A stretch of 64,000 bases of DNA from contig NZ_LBJG01000023.1 of the NCBI RefSeq assembly GCF_028128765.1, positions 372,001 through 436,000 of the forward strand. Reading direction: 5' to 3'. Positions 9,543 to 20,013 of the stretch are shown piece by piece. Made by a program: the position numbers and the translations under genes. This DNA is from Bradyrhizobium sp. CCBAU 51627. Lineage in GTDB: Bacteria > Pseudomonadota > Alphaproteobacteria > Rhizobiales > Xanthobacteraceae. Under the pieces are notes generated by a model, which did no database searches, had not been told where the DNA came from, and saw nothing but the letters and a program-made list of their open reading frames with translations. How positions within the stretch are numbered: position 1 is the stretch's first letter; the number at the start of each line of letters is the position of its first letter.

Positions 9543-10520
9543 TTACGCTCCGCCCGGCAGCGGCGCCCGCGCGTCGACAAGGCTGCGCGCGCGCAGCTCC
9601 TGCCAGAAGGCTTGCGGCACCTTGCGCTCCGACATCGCGATGTTGTCGGCGACCTCGGCGGCGTTGCGCGCGCCCATCACCGCGACCGTCACGGCCGGAT
9701 GTGCCATGCAGAACTGGAGGGCGGCAGCCTTCAGCTCGGTGCCGTGCTTGCGGCAGAGTTCATCGAGCGCGAGCGCGCGGGCAACCAGCGCCGGATCGGC
9801 ATCCTGATAGTTGAACTTCGCGCCCACGTGCGGATTGGCCAGGATGCCGCTGTTGTAGATGCCGCCGAGCAGGATGCCGACGTTCTTCGCGGTGCAGACC
9901 GGGAACAACGCCTCGAGCGCACCCTGATCGAGCAGCGTGTAGCGGCCCGCGAGCAGGAAGCAGTCGACCGGCACGGCCTCGGCAAAGCGAACCAGCATCT
10001 CCGACTGGTTCATGCCGGCGCCGATCGCCTTCACCGTGCCGTCGGCACGCAGCCGCTCGAGCGCGCGGAAGGCGCCACTCACGGCTTCGTCATAATGATC
10101 ATCGGGGTCATGCACGAGCAGGACATCGACGCGGTCGAGCCCGAGCCTGACAAGGCTCTCCCCGACCGAGCGCATCACGCCATCGTGGCTGAAATCGAAC
10201 ACCGGCCGCTCACGCGGCGTGCCCTTGTAGTGGTCATCCTCAACCGCTGCGCCATCAGGCACGCGCAAGAGGCGGCCGACCTTGGTCGAAATCGCATAGG
10301 AATCTCGCGGCTGCTGTCGCAGGAAGGCGCCCAGCCGCCGTTCCGCGAGGCCAAAGCCGTAGAGCGGCGCAGTGTCATAGAAACGGATGCCGGCCGACCA
10401 GCCGGCTGCAAGCGTCGCTTCCGCTTCAGCGTCGCTGACGGGACTGAACAATCCGCCGAGCGGGGCGGAACCGAGACCGATTGCGGTGACGTCGAGCGAG
10501 CCCAGTCGCGTACGTTTCAT
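9543..10520 (-). CDS. Aldo/keto reductase, L-fucose/D-threo-aldose 1-dehydrogenase-like
   Basis: 325 aa starting MKRTRLGSLDVTAIGLGSAPLGG, with FYDTAPLYGFGLAE (catalytic Asp and Tyr), STKVGRLL (catalytic Lys) and VLLVHDPDDH (catalytic His). This matches the AKR branch that oxidises the anomeric carbon of L-fucose, L-galactose or related aldoses with NAD(P). The start at 10520 is preceded by GGAAGGAA. It sits between the ABC importer gene for the binding protein and the lactonase gene. Together they would turn an imported aldose into its aldonate. Confidence 0.85.
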   Translation of the reverse strand: MKRTRLGSLDVTAIGLGSAPLGGLFSPVSDAEAEATLAAGWSAGIRFYDTAPLYGFGLAERRLGAFLRQQPRDSYAISTKVGRLLRVPDGAAVEDDHYKGTPRERPVFDFSHDGVMRSVGESLVRLGLDRVDVLLVHDPDDHYDEAVSGAFRALERLRADGTVKAIGAGMNQSEMLVRFAEAVPVDCFLLAGRYTLLDQGALEALFPVCTAKNVGILLGGIYNSGILANPHVGAKFNYQDADPALVARALALDELCRKHGTELKAAALQFCMAHPAVTVAVMGARNAAEVADNIAMSERKVPQAFWQELRARSLVDARAPLPGGA

Positions 10521-10626
10521 TCTTCTTATTCCTTCCCAACGCCAGTATCTCTCCCGCTTGCGGAGACCGCAAGCGGGAGAGAGCATCAGGAGTGTGGGGC
10601 TGGCGACACTCCTATTCCAACATCGA

Positions 10627-11559
10627 CTACTTCAACATCTTCGCGACGTTGTCCTTGGTCACGAGATCAAGGCCGGTGTAGACGATCTCCGGCACCTTCT
10701 CGCCTTTCTTGATGGCGAGCAGTGTGTCCATCGCCTTCTCGCCCATCTCGAACGGACGCTGGCCGACCAGGGCATTGGCATAGCCATCGCGCAGCAACTC
10801 GAGCTGCATCTTGAGGGTATCGGCAACGACGAGGGTGAACTTGCCGGAATCGATCTCCTTCTTGTACCTGGATGCGAAGGCCTTGAAGCCTTCGGGAGCG
10901 AACATCGGCCAGCCGCCGACCGGAATAATCGCGGCGAGATCTGGCGTCGCGGTGCGCAAATCCGTCATCTGCTGGACTGCGAGGGCCGGATCGTCGTTGC
11001 AGAAGGTCGGCGACCCCGAGACCTCGGTCCATTTCGATCCCTTCAGGGCCTCGCGGACGCCATCGACACGCTCGGCGAGGTTCTTGGCGCCGGGGCCACC
11101 GGAGACCATGGCATATTTGCCGCCGTCGGGCCGGAGCTTCAGCAATTGCTTGCCGAGCGCGACGCCGAATTCCTTGTTGTTGGTGCCGATATAGGCGATG
11201 CGCTTGGAGCCTGGTGCATCCGCATCGAAGGTGATGACGGGGATGCCGGCAGCGCTCGCCGCCTCGATCGACTTGGTCATGGCGGCAACGTCCGCCACCG
11301 AGATCGCGAGGCCGTCGACCTTCTGGGTGATGAAGTCCTGGATGATCTGCGCCTGCGTCGCCGGCTCATGCTCGACAGGGCCCTTGTAGATGCACTCGAT
11401 ATTGCCAAGCTCCTTGGCGCGCTTCTCGCAGCCATCGCGCGCAAAGTCGAAGAACGGATTGTTCATCGCCTTCGGCACGATGACGAAACGGTAGTTCGCG
11501 GCGAATGCCGGCGTTGCCATCATCGCCACCGCGATGCCGGCAAGAAGAATTTTCCTCAT
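10627..11559 (-). CDS. Sugar ABC transporter periplasmic binding protein (CUT2 type)
   Basis: 310 aa with a signal peptide (MRKILLAGIAVAMMATPAFA). The mature protein begins NYRFVIVPKAMNNPFFDFAR, typical of ribose/xylose/fructose-type binding proteins (peripla_BP_4), with the second-lobe motif AIIPVGGWPMF. The ATG at 11559 is chosen because GGAGAAG lies just upstream; a GTG 12 bases earlier overlaps that site. The next genes encode a matching permease and ATPase. The sugar is unknown, but xylA/xylB in the same run make a pentose or related aldose likely. Confidence 0.9.
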   Translation of the reverse strand: MRKILLAGIAVAMMATPAFAANYRFVIVPKAMNNPFFDFARDGCEKRAKELGNIECIYKGPVEHEPATQAQIIQDFITQKVDGLAISVADVAAMTKSIEAASAAGIPVITFDADAPGSKRIAYIGTNNKEFGVALGKQLLKLRPDGGKYAMVSGGPGAKNLAERVDGVREALKGSKWTEVSGSPTFCNDDPALAVQQMTDLRTATPDLAAIIPVGGWPMFAPEGFKAFASRYKKEIDSGKFTLVVADTLKMQLELLRDGYANALVGQRPFEMGEKAMDTLLAIKKGEKVPEIVYTGLDLVTKDNVAKMLK

Positions 11560-11654
11560 TGTCTTCTCCACCCTTGTTTGGTGCCTATCCTCTCGAGATT
11601 CGTCCGGGAAGCGGACAGGCAGGATTTTCTTTGCCTTCCCGAAACGACGTCACG

Positions 11655-12736
11655 TCAAATCATCCGCGAGCGAATGCGGTCGACCAGCACGGCCAGGATG
11701 ATAATCACGCCCACCAGCGCCTGCTGCCAGTAGGAAGAGACCTGCGCCAGCACGAGGCCGTTGCGGATCACTTCCAGCAGCACGCAGCCGACGATCGCCC
11801 CGAGCGGACCACCAATGCCGCCGGCGAGGTTCGCGCCGCCGATCACCGCGGCCGCGATCACGTTGAGCTCGTAGGAGGTCGCCATGTTGGCCGGCGCGGA
11901 GCCGAGCCAGCCGGAGATGATGATCCCCTGCAGGCCCGCGGCAAGCGCGCAGATCACATAGACCTCGATCTTCACCCGCACGACCGGAATGCCGGTGAGT
12001 TCCGCCGCCTTCTCGTTGCCGCCAAGCGCGAAGACATGGCGACCGAACGAGGTGTGATGCAGCACCAGGGCCATCACCAGCGCAAGGATCACCAGGTAGA
12101 TGAAGGGAACGGGCAGGCCGAGCACGTCGCCCGAGGTGAGCGCGTAGAAATAATCGGCATCGGGCCCGCCAGGAAAACTGCCACGGCCATTGGTGACGAC
12201 ATAGCAGAGGCCGCGCACGATCGAGAGCATGCCGAGCGTGGTGACGAAGGGCGACAGCCCCAGCATTGCGATGCAGAAGCCGTTGACGAGGCCGACGAGC
12301 AAGGCGACGACAAGCCCTGCCAGCACCGAGACCAGCAGGATCAGGCCCGGGATGTTGGCGACCACGGTCTTGCCGTCTTCAGCCATATGAACGAACAGCG
12401 ACGCACCGAGGCCGCCGGGCGTCGACAGCTCGGTCATCACCATCGAGGTGATGATCGCGGAGAAGCACATCATCGATCCCACGGAGAGGTCGATCCCGCC
12501 GGTGATGATGACGAAGGTGACGCCGAGGGTCGCGATCGCGACGAAGGAAAAGTTCTTCGCCACGTTCTGCATGTTGCCTTCGGTGAAGAAGTACGGGCTG
12601 GCGAAGTGCATGACGACGAGCAGCACCGCCAGCGCCAGCAGCACATAGCCGGTCTGGGAGGCGAAGATCCCGCGCTGCCACCATTTGCTCTTGCCGACGT
12701 TGGAGAACGTGACCGGAGATTCCATAGGCATGGCCA

Positions 12737-12737
<1 letters not shown>
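11655..12737 (-). CDS. Sugar ABC transporter permease (RbsC/FrcC type)
   Basis: 360 aa, about 8-10 hydrophobic spans, with the family signature VIITGGIDLSVGSMMCFSA and the conserved NGRGSFPGGPD region, ending VLVDRIRSRM. It belongs to the branched-chain/ribose-type (CUT2) permeases. The ATG at 12737 overlaps the ATPase stop by one base (TGATG), so translation is coupled. An earlier in-frame start would run deep into the ATPase gene and is rejected. Confidence 0.92.
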
Positions 12738-13495
<758 letters not shown>

Positions 13496-13507
13496 TAGAA
13501 GCCTCGC

Positions 13508-14830
13508 TCAGACGTAGCGATTGACGAGTGATTCCAGATATTCCTGCCGTCCCGAGCGCGGCTGCGGGTCGAAGCCCGGACCCTGCGCGCGATCGGCGAG
13601 ATCAGCGAGCGAGCGCTGGCCGCCGAGAATGGCCCGGCCCTCTGGCCCCGCCCATCCCTCATACCGTGAGGCCAGCGGCCCTGTGAGGGCGCCGGCATCG
13701 ATCATATCGGCTGCGGCGAGGAACGCCCGCGCGCAGGCGTCCATCGAGCCGACATGGGCATGGATGAGATCATCGGGATCGATCGACTGGCGGCGGATTT
13801 TTGCGTCGAAATTGAGCCCGCCCGAGGTGAAGCCGCCGCGGTTCAGGATCTCGTGGAACACCAGCGCCAGTTCGGGAACATTCATCGCGAACTGGTCGGT
13901 GTCCCAGCCGAGCAGATCGTCGCCGCGGTTGATGTCGAGCGAGCCGAACACACCGAGCGCCTCGGCCAGCGCGACCTCGTGATGGAAGGAGTGACCGGCC
14001 AGGATGGCGTGGTTCTGCTCGATGTTGAGCTTGACGTCCTTGAGCAGATCGTAGCGCGCCAGGAAGCCGTAGCAGGTGGCGACGTCGAAATCATACTGGT
14101 GCTTGGTCGGCTCCTTCGGCTTCGGCTCGATCAGGATCGGACCCTTGAAACCGATCTTGTGCTTGTGCTCGACGACCAGCGATACGAAGCGACCGAGCTG
14201 ATCGAGCTCGCGCTTGAGATCGGTGTTGAGCAGCGTCTCGTAGCCCTCGCGGCCGCCCCAGAGCACGTAGTTCTGGCCGCCGAGCCGGTGCGTCACCTCC
14301 AGGGCCGCGCGGACCTGGCCGGCGGCGTAGGTGAAAATGTCAGGATCCGGATTGGTCGCAGCACCGGCCATGTAGCGGCGATGCGTGAACAGGTTCGCGG
14401 TGCCCCAGAGCAGGCGGACCTTGCTTGAAGCCATCTTCGCTTCGAACAGATCGGCGATCGCGTTGAGGTTGGCGACGGACTCGCTGAGCGAAGCACCTTC
14501 CGGCGCCGCGTCGACGTCGTGGAAGGTGAAGAAAGGCACGTCCAGCAGGCGGAACAGTTCGAATGCGACATCCGCCTTGGCGCGCGCCATCGCCATCGGA
14601 TCAGAGCCGTGGTGCCAGGGTCTCAGGAAAGTCTCGCCGCCGAAGGGATCGCCGCCCGGCCAGCACAGGGAATGCCAATAGCAGACCGCGAAGCGCAGAT
14701 GGTCCTCCAGCCTGCGGCCCTGAACCACGCGGTCCTTGTCGTACCAGCGGAAGGCGAGCGCATTTTCCGCATCCCTGCCTGCAAAGGCGACAGGCGTGCT
14801 TGCATCGAAGAATTTGGCTGGCACGTTCAC
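13508..14830 (-). CDS. xylA: Xylose isomerase
   Basis: 440 aa, the usual class II length. Catalytic region [13 protein letters not shown] (base His and Asp), metal ligands in [30 protein letters not shown] and [17 protein letters not shown]. Converts D-xylose to D-xylulose. The start is GTG at 14830, directly abutting the xylB stop (TAA at 14831), so the two are one transcription unit. It is followed at 13 bases by the importer ATPase gene, linking uptake and isomerisation. Confidence 0.97.
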   Translation of the reverse strand: MNVPAKFFDASTPVAFAGRDAENALAFRWYDKDRVVQGRRLEDHLRFAVCYWHSLCWPGGDPFGGETFLRPWHHGSDPMAMARAKADVAFELFRLLDVPFFTFHDVDAAPEGASLSESVANLNAIADLFEAKMASSKVRLLWGTANLFTHRRYMAGAATNPDPDIFTYAAGQVRAALEVTHRLGGQNYVLWGGREGYETLLNTDLKRELDQLGRFVSLVVEHKHKIGFKGPILIEPKPKEPTKHQYDFDVATCYGFLARYDLLKDVKLNIEQNHAILAGHSFHHEVALAEALGVFGSLDINRGDDLLGWDTDQFAMNVPELALVFHEILNRGGFTSGGLNFDAKIRRQSIDPDDLIHAHVGSMDACARAFLAAADMIDAGALTGPLASRYEGWAGPEGRAILGGQRSLADLADRAQGPGFDPQPRSGRQEYLESLVNRYV

Positions 14831-16285
14831 TTAGAGATTCTCCTTCAATGCGGGATAGAGGTTGCGCCAGCTGCGATAGGCCTCGTCATAGGCGGACGCA
14901 GCGGATGTGCGAGGCGTGAAACTGGCGAGCCGTCGCGGACGGGTGCACACTTGCGTCGGATCTTCCCCCGTGACCGCAAGCCGGCCGAGCCGCGCGGCAC
15001 CGAGCGCCGCACCGACCTCGCCCTCCTCGACGCGGTACACGGCAATGCCGAGCACGTCGGCGCAGATCTGGGCCCAGAGCGGCGAGCGCGAGCCGCCGCC
15101 GACGAGATCAACTTCCGTGATCGGCCCGCCCGCCGCGGTCAGCGCCGCCAGATTGTCGCGCGCCGCGAAGGCGACGCCTTCGAGCACGGCCTGGACGATC
15201 TGGCTGCGACCGGTCGCAGCCCGCAAGCCCACGAACGCGCCACTGGCGGCGGCGTCGTTATGCGGGGTGCGCTCGCCATCGAGATAGGGCAGGAATTTGA
15301 CCGGGCTCGGCCCGTCGACGCGCTCGCCGAGCGGCGCCAGCAGAGCCGCGGCAGGCATCTCCATCACGCCGGCGAGCCAGGCCAGCGAAGCCGCCGCCGA
15401 CAGCATCACGCCCATCTGGTGCCAGAGCCCCGGCAGCGCGTGGCAGAATGCGTGCACCGCAGCTTCAGGCGCCGGCGCAAACCGGTCGGTGACGCGGAAC
15501 ACCACGCCGGACGTGCCGAGCGACAGGAACGTATCGCCGGGCGAGATGGCACCGAGCCCGATCGCGCTCGCGGCGTTGTCACCCGCACCGCCCGCGACGA
15601 CGACCTCCTTTGCCATGCCCCAGCGCCGGGAAAATTCGGGCGCGAGCACCGCACTCGCTGCGCTGCCCTCAACCAGCCGCGGCATGTGGTGCAGATCGAG
15701 GCCGGTGGCATGCAGCAGCAGCGCCGACCAGCGCCGCAAACCGACATCGAGCCACAGCGTCCCGGATGCGTCCGACATGTCCTCGACCATCTCGCCGGTC
15801 AGGCGATAGCGCACATAGGCCTTCGGCAGCAGTACCTTTGCGATCCGCGCAAATAGCTTCGGCTCGTGCCGCGCGACCCACAGCAGCTTTGGCGCGGTGA
15901 AGCCGGGCATCGCCAGATTGCCGGCGATGGCGTGCAGCGAGGGGCAGCGGCGCTCGAGCTCGATGCACTCGGCATGGGAGCGGCCATCGTTCCAGAGGAT
16001 GGCAGGGCGCAGCGGGCGTCGGTCCGCACCGAGCAGCGTCGCGCCATGCATCTGGCCCGACAGGCCGATACCCGCCACCTGCGCGACCTCACGCGGATGC
16101 TGGCGCGCGAGGTCGTCGACCGCGCCGATCGCCGCATCGACCCAGGCATCGGGATCCTGCTCGGACCACAGCGGCGCGGGATGCGACAGCGCGAGCTCGC
16201 GCGCCGCCGTCGCGACGACCGCGCCGGCTTCGCTGACGAGCACCGCCTTCACACCTGACGTGCCGATGTCCAGTCCGAGATACAC
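14831..16285 (-). CDS. xylB: Xylulokinase
   Basis: 484 aa FGGY-family sugar kinase. N-terminal LGLDIGTSGVKAVL phosphate loop, LSGQMHGATLL substrate region with the catalytic Asp later in SDASGTLWLDV, ATP-binding GGAGDNAASAIG and C-terminal DLVGGGSRSPLWAQI. Phosphorylates D-xylulose to the 5-phosphate. Starts at GTG 16285 behind GGGAGG. First structural gene after the LacI regulator. Confidence 0.95.
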   Translation of the reverse strand: MYLGLDIGTSGVKAVLVSEAGAVVATAARELALSHPAPLWSEQDPDAWVDAAIGAVDDLARQHPREVAQVAGIGLSGQMHGATLLGADRRPLRPAILWNDGRSHAECIELERRCPSLHAIAGNLAMPGFTAPKLLWVARHEPKLFARIAKVLLPKAYVRYRLTGEMVEDMSDASGTLWLDVGLRRWSALLLHATGLDLHHMPRLVEGSAASAVLAPEFSRRWGMAKEVVVAGGAGDNAASAIGLGAISPGDTFLSLGTSGVVFRVTDRFAPAPEAAVHAFCHALPGLWHQMGVMLSAAASLAWLAGVMEMPAAALLAPLGERVDGPSPVKFLPYLDGERTPHNDAAASGAFVGLRAATGRSQIVQAVLEGVAFAARDNLAALTAAGGPITEVDLVGGGSRSPLWAQICADVLGIAVYRVEEGEVGAALGAARLGRLAVTGEDPTQVCTRPRRLASFTPRTSAASAYDEAYRSWRNLYPALKENL

Positions 16286-16358
16286 TTCGTCCTCCCTTGC
16301 TGGCCCGCTTGGCGATCTTCGTCGCCTGTTCCGCGGGCCGTCCTCTTCCTCGTTGCCG

Positions 16359-17402
16359 CTACGGCAAATTGTCCCGCATCACGATGTCGATCCTGATCTT
16401 CTCCTGTTCGCTCAGGATCGGCTCACCACGGGCGAGCGCGAGCAGCACGCGCACCGCGGCGCGAGCCTCGTGTCCCGGATTCTGCGAGATCGCCGCATCC
16501 ATCACGCCCTGCAACAGAAGCCGGCGCGTCAGCGCGGTGACGTCGTGACCGACGAACACCACCTGTTTCTCGCGGCCAGCCCCACTCAACGCGCTGGCGA
16601 CGCCTTGCGTGCCCGCACCCACGTTATAAAGACCGACAATGTCAGCATGCCTGCCCAACAGCCGCGACAGAAGCTGCTCGGAACGATCATCCTCGTCCCG
16701 TCCTTCCAGGACCGGCAACACGTTGAGGTCAGGGAATTCCGACGCCATGACCTGATTGAAGCCGAAGATGCGCTCGGCGTGATCGCGCAGGCCCTGCGAT
16801 CCCGCGACGATTGCGACCTTGCCGGATTTTTGGCCGATGAGCCGGCCGACCAGTGCGCCAGCGGTACGGCCGGCCGCGATATTGTCGATGCCGACATAAT
16901 GGTGCCGGCGCGAGGACGGCACGTCCGAGACCAGCGTCACCACCTTCGTGCCGGCTTCGACGAGATCGTTGATCGCGGCGCGGACGCCGGGGTGATCGAG
17001 CGCCACCACAGCAACGCCGTCATAGTCGCCTGAGAGTGTCTCGAGCGACGCCGCGAGCACGGACGGATCGAACACGTCGGTCGTGACCATCTCGACGCTG
17101 AGACGGCGGGCCGCGAGCCAGGCCGACATCTCGCCGAGATAGGCCTCGATCTGCTGCATGAACGGGTTCGGCCCCGACGGCATCACGAAGGCGAAGCGGC
17201 GGGCGCGGCCGCGGGCAAGCTCCGCGGCGGCGACATGCGGCTGGAAGGCGTTGCGCGCAATCGTCTCCTGGACACGGCGGACCGTATCCGGCCGCACGCC
17301 GGGGCGGTTGTGCAGGACGCGGTCGACCGTGGCGAGGCTGACACCGGCCTCGCGGGCGATGTCCTTCAGCGTCAGCGCGAGGGAAACGGTCTCTTCAGCC
17401 AT
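16359..17402 (-). CDS. LacI-family regulator of the sugar island
   Basis: 347 aa. N-terminal LacI HTH (LTLKDIAREAGVSLATVDRVL, hinge helix AAAELARGRA) and a periplasmic-binding-protein-like effector domain (FAFVMPSGPNPFMQQIEAY ... YVGIDNIAAGRTAGALVGRLI ... VFVGHD). The LATVDRVLH pattern is the variant seen in regulators of CUT2 importer operons. Same strand as, and 73 bases before, xylB, so it may be first gene of the operon or self-regulated. The sugar or sugar phosphate it senses is unknown. Confidence 0.92.
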   Translation of the reverse strand: MAEETVSLALTLKDIAREAGVSLATVDRVLHNRPGVRPDTVRRVQETIARNAFQPHVAAAELARGRARRFAFVMPSGPNPFMQQIEAYLGEMSAWLAARRLSVEMVTTDVFDPSVLAASLETLSGDYDGVAVVALDHPGVRAAINDLVEAGTKVVTLVSDVPSSRRHHYVGIDNIAAGRTAGALVGRLIGQKSGKVAIVAGSQGLRDHAERIFGFNQVMASEFPDLNVLPVLEGRDEDDRSEQLLSRLLGRHADIVGLYNVGAGTQGVASALSGAGREKQVVFVGHDVTALTRRLLLQGVMDAAISQNPGHEARAAVRVLLALARGEPILSEQEKIRIDIVMRDNLP

Positions 17403-17558
17403 GGCTGAAGGCTAGCAGAGGTGTTTTGAGGTACGCAACTCATTTTGAGGGGGAAGACGGCTTTTCGAGCAACCCATGGCGCCAGAGCCCAGCGCCGGCC
17501 TGGCATTTTGACGCGTTTTCTTGACGTGGACCGGTGCTCACTTCGCTCGAAAAACGCT

Positions 17559-18020
17559 CTAGCTGCTCAGATCAAGCGTGAGGAACAGGCTGTTGCGGTC
17601 CTCGTCATAGCCGGCGAACGGCAAGCAGGGCACGAAGCCATGGGCATGATAGAGCGCGTGCGCCGGCTTGAAATAGTCCCACGAGCCGGTCTCAAGGCTC
17701 AGCCGCTTGATGTCGCGCCGGCGCGCCTCGGCGATGATGTGGCGGAGCATCTGGCCACCAAAGCCGCGGCGGCGCGCCGTCTGGAGCGTGTGCATCGATT
17801 TCACCTCGCCGTGGTCAGGCGAGAGTGTCTTCAGCGCGCCGGTCGCAACCAGCGTCTCGCCGTCCCAGCCGGTCCAGAACGCGACGTCGCTGGCACGAAG
17901 GCCTGCGAGATCGAGCGCATGCGCGCTGCCCGGGGCGGTCTGCGCCCGCGCCGCCGTGACATGGTAGTCGAGCAGCGCGACGACGCGCGGATCGAAGGTA
18001 TCGCCGGTGCGGATCTGCAT
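17559..18020 (-). CDS. GNAT-family N-acetyltransferase
   Basis: 153 aa. FWTGWDGETLVATGALKTL (strands 2-3), GEVKSMHTLQTARRRGFGGQMLRHII (acetyl-CoA pyrophosphate loop RRRGFG) and LETGSWDYFKPAHALYHAHGF (end of the fold). This matches ElaA/YjcF-like or putative-acetyltransferase GNATs. Two bases separate its ATG from the preceding GNAT gene stop, so both follow the XRE regulator in one operon. Substrate unknown. Confidence 0.85.
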   Translation of the reverse strand: MQIRTGDTFDPRVVALLDYHVTAARAQTAPGSAHALDLAGLRASDVAFWTGWDGETLVATGALKTLSPDHGEVKSMHTLQTARRRGFGGQMLRHIIAEARRRDIKRLSLETGSWDYFKPAHALYHAHGFVPCLPFAGYDEDRNSLFLTLDLSS

Positions 18021-18022
18021 CG

Positions 18023-18535
18023 TCAGGGCCTCACCTCACTTGCAAGCTGCTTCTGCATGAAGACGAGATCGAGCCAGCGGCCGAACTTGCAGCCGACCTC
18101 GGGCATGCGGGCGACCTCGACGAATCCAAGCGATGCGTGCAGGCCGATCGAACCGACATTGGCGGCCTCGATGCCGGCGATCATCGCGTGCTTGTTCAGC
18201 GCGCCGGCGCGCTCGATCAGCGCCGCCAGCAGGCTGCGGCCGATGCCGAGCCGGTGATGCCGCTCGTCGACATAGACCGAATTCTCCACGGTGTGGCGAT
18301 AGCCGGGAAAGGGACGAAAATCGCCGAACGAGGCGAAGCCGACGACATCCCTGCCCTTCATCGCGACCAGCACGGGATAGCCGGCCTCCTGACGCGCGTG
18401 GATCCATTCGCGCCGCGAGGCGAGATCGGCGGGCCCGTCGGTCCACACCGCCGTGGTGTTGATCGCGGCGAAATTATAGATGGCGAGGATATCCTCGGCG
18501 TCCTCGAGCGTTGCGTCCCGGACGATCAGTGACAT
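18023..18535 (-). CDS. GNAT N-acetyltransferase, phosphinothricin/methionine-sulfoximine type
   Basis: 170 aa. IVRDATLEDAEDILAIYNFAAINTTAVWTDGPADLASR opens like the Pat/Bar/MddA family (written here in two parts: IVRDATLEDAEDILAIYN and AINTTAVWTDGP). The acetyl-CoA loop is DERHHRLGIGRSLLAAL, and the end is HASLGFVEVARMPEVGCKFGRWLD. Members acetylate phosphinothricin, methionine sulfoximine or sulfone. The ATG overlaps the stop of the regulator gene by one base (TGATG). Confidence 0.85.
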   Translation of the reverse strand: MSLIVRDATLEDAEDILAIYNFAAINTTAVWTDGPADLASRREWIHARQEAGYPVLVAMKGRDVVGFASFGDFRPFPGYRHTVENSVYVDERHHRLGIGRSLLAALIERAGALNKHAMIAGIEAANVGSIGLHASLGFVEVARMPEVGCKFGRWLDLVFMQKQLASEVRP

Positions 18536-19116
18536 CACATTTTCCCGTAAGAGGTGCCGCGCCGCGTGATGATGACGTAGCGCGCATCTTGCCTGGTTTC
18601 ATTCTCGAAAGTGATCGCGCGCATGACATCGAAGTCGAGGCAGTCGCCTTCGCGCAGGCGCAACGTCTTGGCGTCGATGTAGACGCAAACTGCCCCCTCC
18701 AGCATCAGAAGCTGCTGGGTGAAGGCGCTGCGCCCCCACGGGCTGTAGGACACGCGTGCGCCGGCCGGCAGGTCGACGACAATGATCTCGATGCCGCTTG
18801 CCGCATCGGCCGGCGAGGCATGACGGCGCCGGTAGCCGCTGTCGGGATCGCGCCATTGCGGCTGGTCGGCCAGCCGCACCAGCCGCTCCGGCGGCTTCTC
18901 CGCGAGCGCGACGACATCGCTCAGCGTGACATCGAGCGCCGCGCAGAGCTTGTTGAGCAGCGCCGCGGTGGCACTGCTCTGGGCCCGCTCCACCCGCCCG
19001 ATCATGGCCCGGCTGACACCGGAGCGCGCAGCGAGGTCGTTCAAGGTCATGCCGGCCTGCGTCCTCAGGATCTTCAATCGGCGACCGATCGCCCGGTCGA
19101 GTTTTTGCTGGTCCAT
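18535..19116 (-). CDS. XRE-family regulator with C-terminal cupin
   Basis: 193 aa. N-terminal HTH (RLKILRTQAGMTLNDLAARSG ends the first half; SRAMIGRVERAQ recognition part), then a small beta-barrel cupin (VVDLPAGARVSYSPWG ... LLMLEGAVCVYIDAKTLRLREGDC) that probably binds the effector. The start MDQQKLDRAIG at 19116 is preferred to upstream in-frame ATGs (19134, 19155) because it matches the family N-terminus. First gene of an operon with two GNATs, so it likely controls them. Confidence 0.88.
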   Translation of the reverse strand: MDQQKLDRAIGRRLKILRTQAGMTLNDLAARSGVSRAMIGRVERAQSSATAALLNKLCAALDVTLSDVVALAEKPPERLVRLADQPQWRDPDSGYRRRHASPADAASGIEIIVVDLPAGARVSYSPWGRSAFTQQLLMLEGAVCVYIDAKTLRLREGDCLDFDVMRAITFENETRQDARYVIITRRGTSYGKM

Positions 19117-19313
19117 GGCCTCTGATCCGCACATCGCCCGGCACCTGGACCGCATCCGCCGGGCAAGAGAAGCTTAGGCCGGCGGATCGGTGCGTGCCGG
19201 AAGCGAGAGGCTAATATATTGGAATCTTTGCGCAGTGGAATGGCCGCCCCGGCCGGCGCCGCACCGCGAAGGCGATGACATGAGCGGAGCGACGCAGCGG
19301 CACTCAGTGCAGC

Positions 19314-19763
19314 TTAGAAGGACGCCAGCTTGTCGATGCGCTTTTGATGGCGGCCGCCCTCGAAGCCCGTGCTCAGGAATGCTTCGACGCATTCCTTCGC
19401 CACCACTTCGCCGGTGGTGCGTCCGCCGAGCGCCAGCACATTCGCGTCATTATGCTGGCGGCACAGCCGCGCGCCGGTGACATCGTGGACGAGGGCACAA
19501 CGGATGTGCGCATGACGGTTGGCGGCGATGGAAATGCCGATGCCAGATCCGCAGATCAGAATGCCGCGTCCGGCTTGACCTGCTTTGATCGCCTCGGCCA
19601 GCTTTTGGGCGAAATCCGGATAGTCGACCGACGCGGCACTGTCGGTGCCGAGGTCCAGCCACCTCACGTCCGGCAGCGCGACTTTCAGGGCTTCCTTGAG
19701 GGCAAAGCCCCCGTGATCACAGGCAATCGCGACCAAGCGCGCGCTCTCGTCCTTGTCGACCAT
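19314..19763 (-). CDS. rpiB: Ribose-5-phosphate isomerase B
   Basis: 149 aa, usual RpiB length. AIACDHGGFALKEAL phosphate/substrate site, DLGTDSAASVDYPDFA, anion hole GILICGSGIGISIAANR and HNDANVLALGGR. Interconverts ribose 5-phosphate and ribulose 5-phosphate. In the third motif the family catalytic Cys (ICGSG) is present. Located 17 bases downstream of the tRNA-Gly gene on the same strand. Confidence 0.94.
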   Translation of the reverse strand: MVDKDESARLVAIACDHGGFALKEALKVALPDVRWLDLGTDSAASVDYPDFAQKLAEAIKAGQAGRGILICGSGIGISIAANRHAHIRCALVHDVTGARLCRQHNDANVLALGGRTTGEVVAKECVEAFLSTGFEGGRHQKRIDKLASF

Positions 19764-19780
19764 TCTCAGTCCCGGGAATT

Positions 19781-19854
19781 TGGAGCGGGCGAAGGGAATC
19801 GAACCCTCGTATGCAGCTTGGGAAGCTGCCGTTCTACCATTGAACTACGCCCGC
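19781..19854 (-). tRNA. tRNA-Gly, anticodon CCC
   Basis: Cloverleaf of 74 bases read on the minus strand: acceptor GCGGGCG pairs with CGCCCGC, then the discriminator T and an encoded CCA end. D arm TAGTTCAATGGTAGAA, anticodon arm GGCAGC-TTCCCAA-GCTGC (anticodon CCC in the 7-base loop), T arm GAGGGTTCGATTCCCTT. It reads GGG codons. No integrase or duplicated 3' end nearby, so it does not look used as an attachment site. Confidence 0.95.
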
Positions 19855-20013
19855 GGATGCGCAGCTTGCTGCGCCTCTTGATTAGCCGAGACGGCGCCTC
19901 CCGCCAAGCGGTTTGGCGCCCCCGGCCGTAACGTCCTGGCAAGATTTTGGGTGCGCCGGATTGTGGCAGTGTTATGATCCAAGCTCCGGGGAGAAACGTG
20001 CACTGAGTGGGGC

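Noticed and set aside
9039..10712. 557-aa plus-strand frame over the lactonase and aldose dehydrogenase
   Set aside because: Antisense shadow of two genes with intact motifs.
19781..19854. tRNA-Gly as a phage/island attachment site
   Set aside because: No integrase, no duplicated tRNA 3' end, and flanking genes are housekeeping type.
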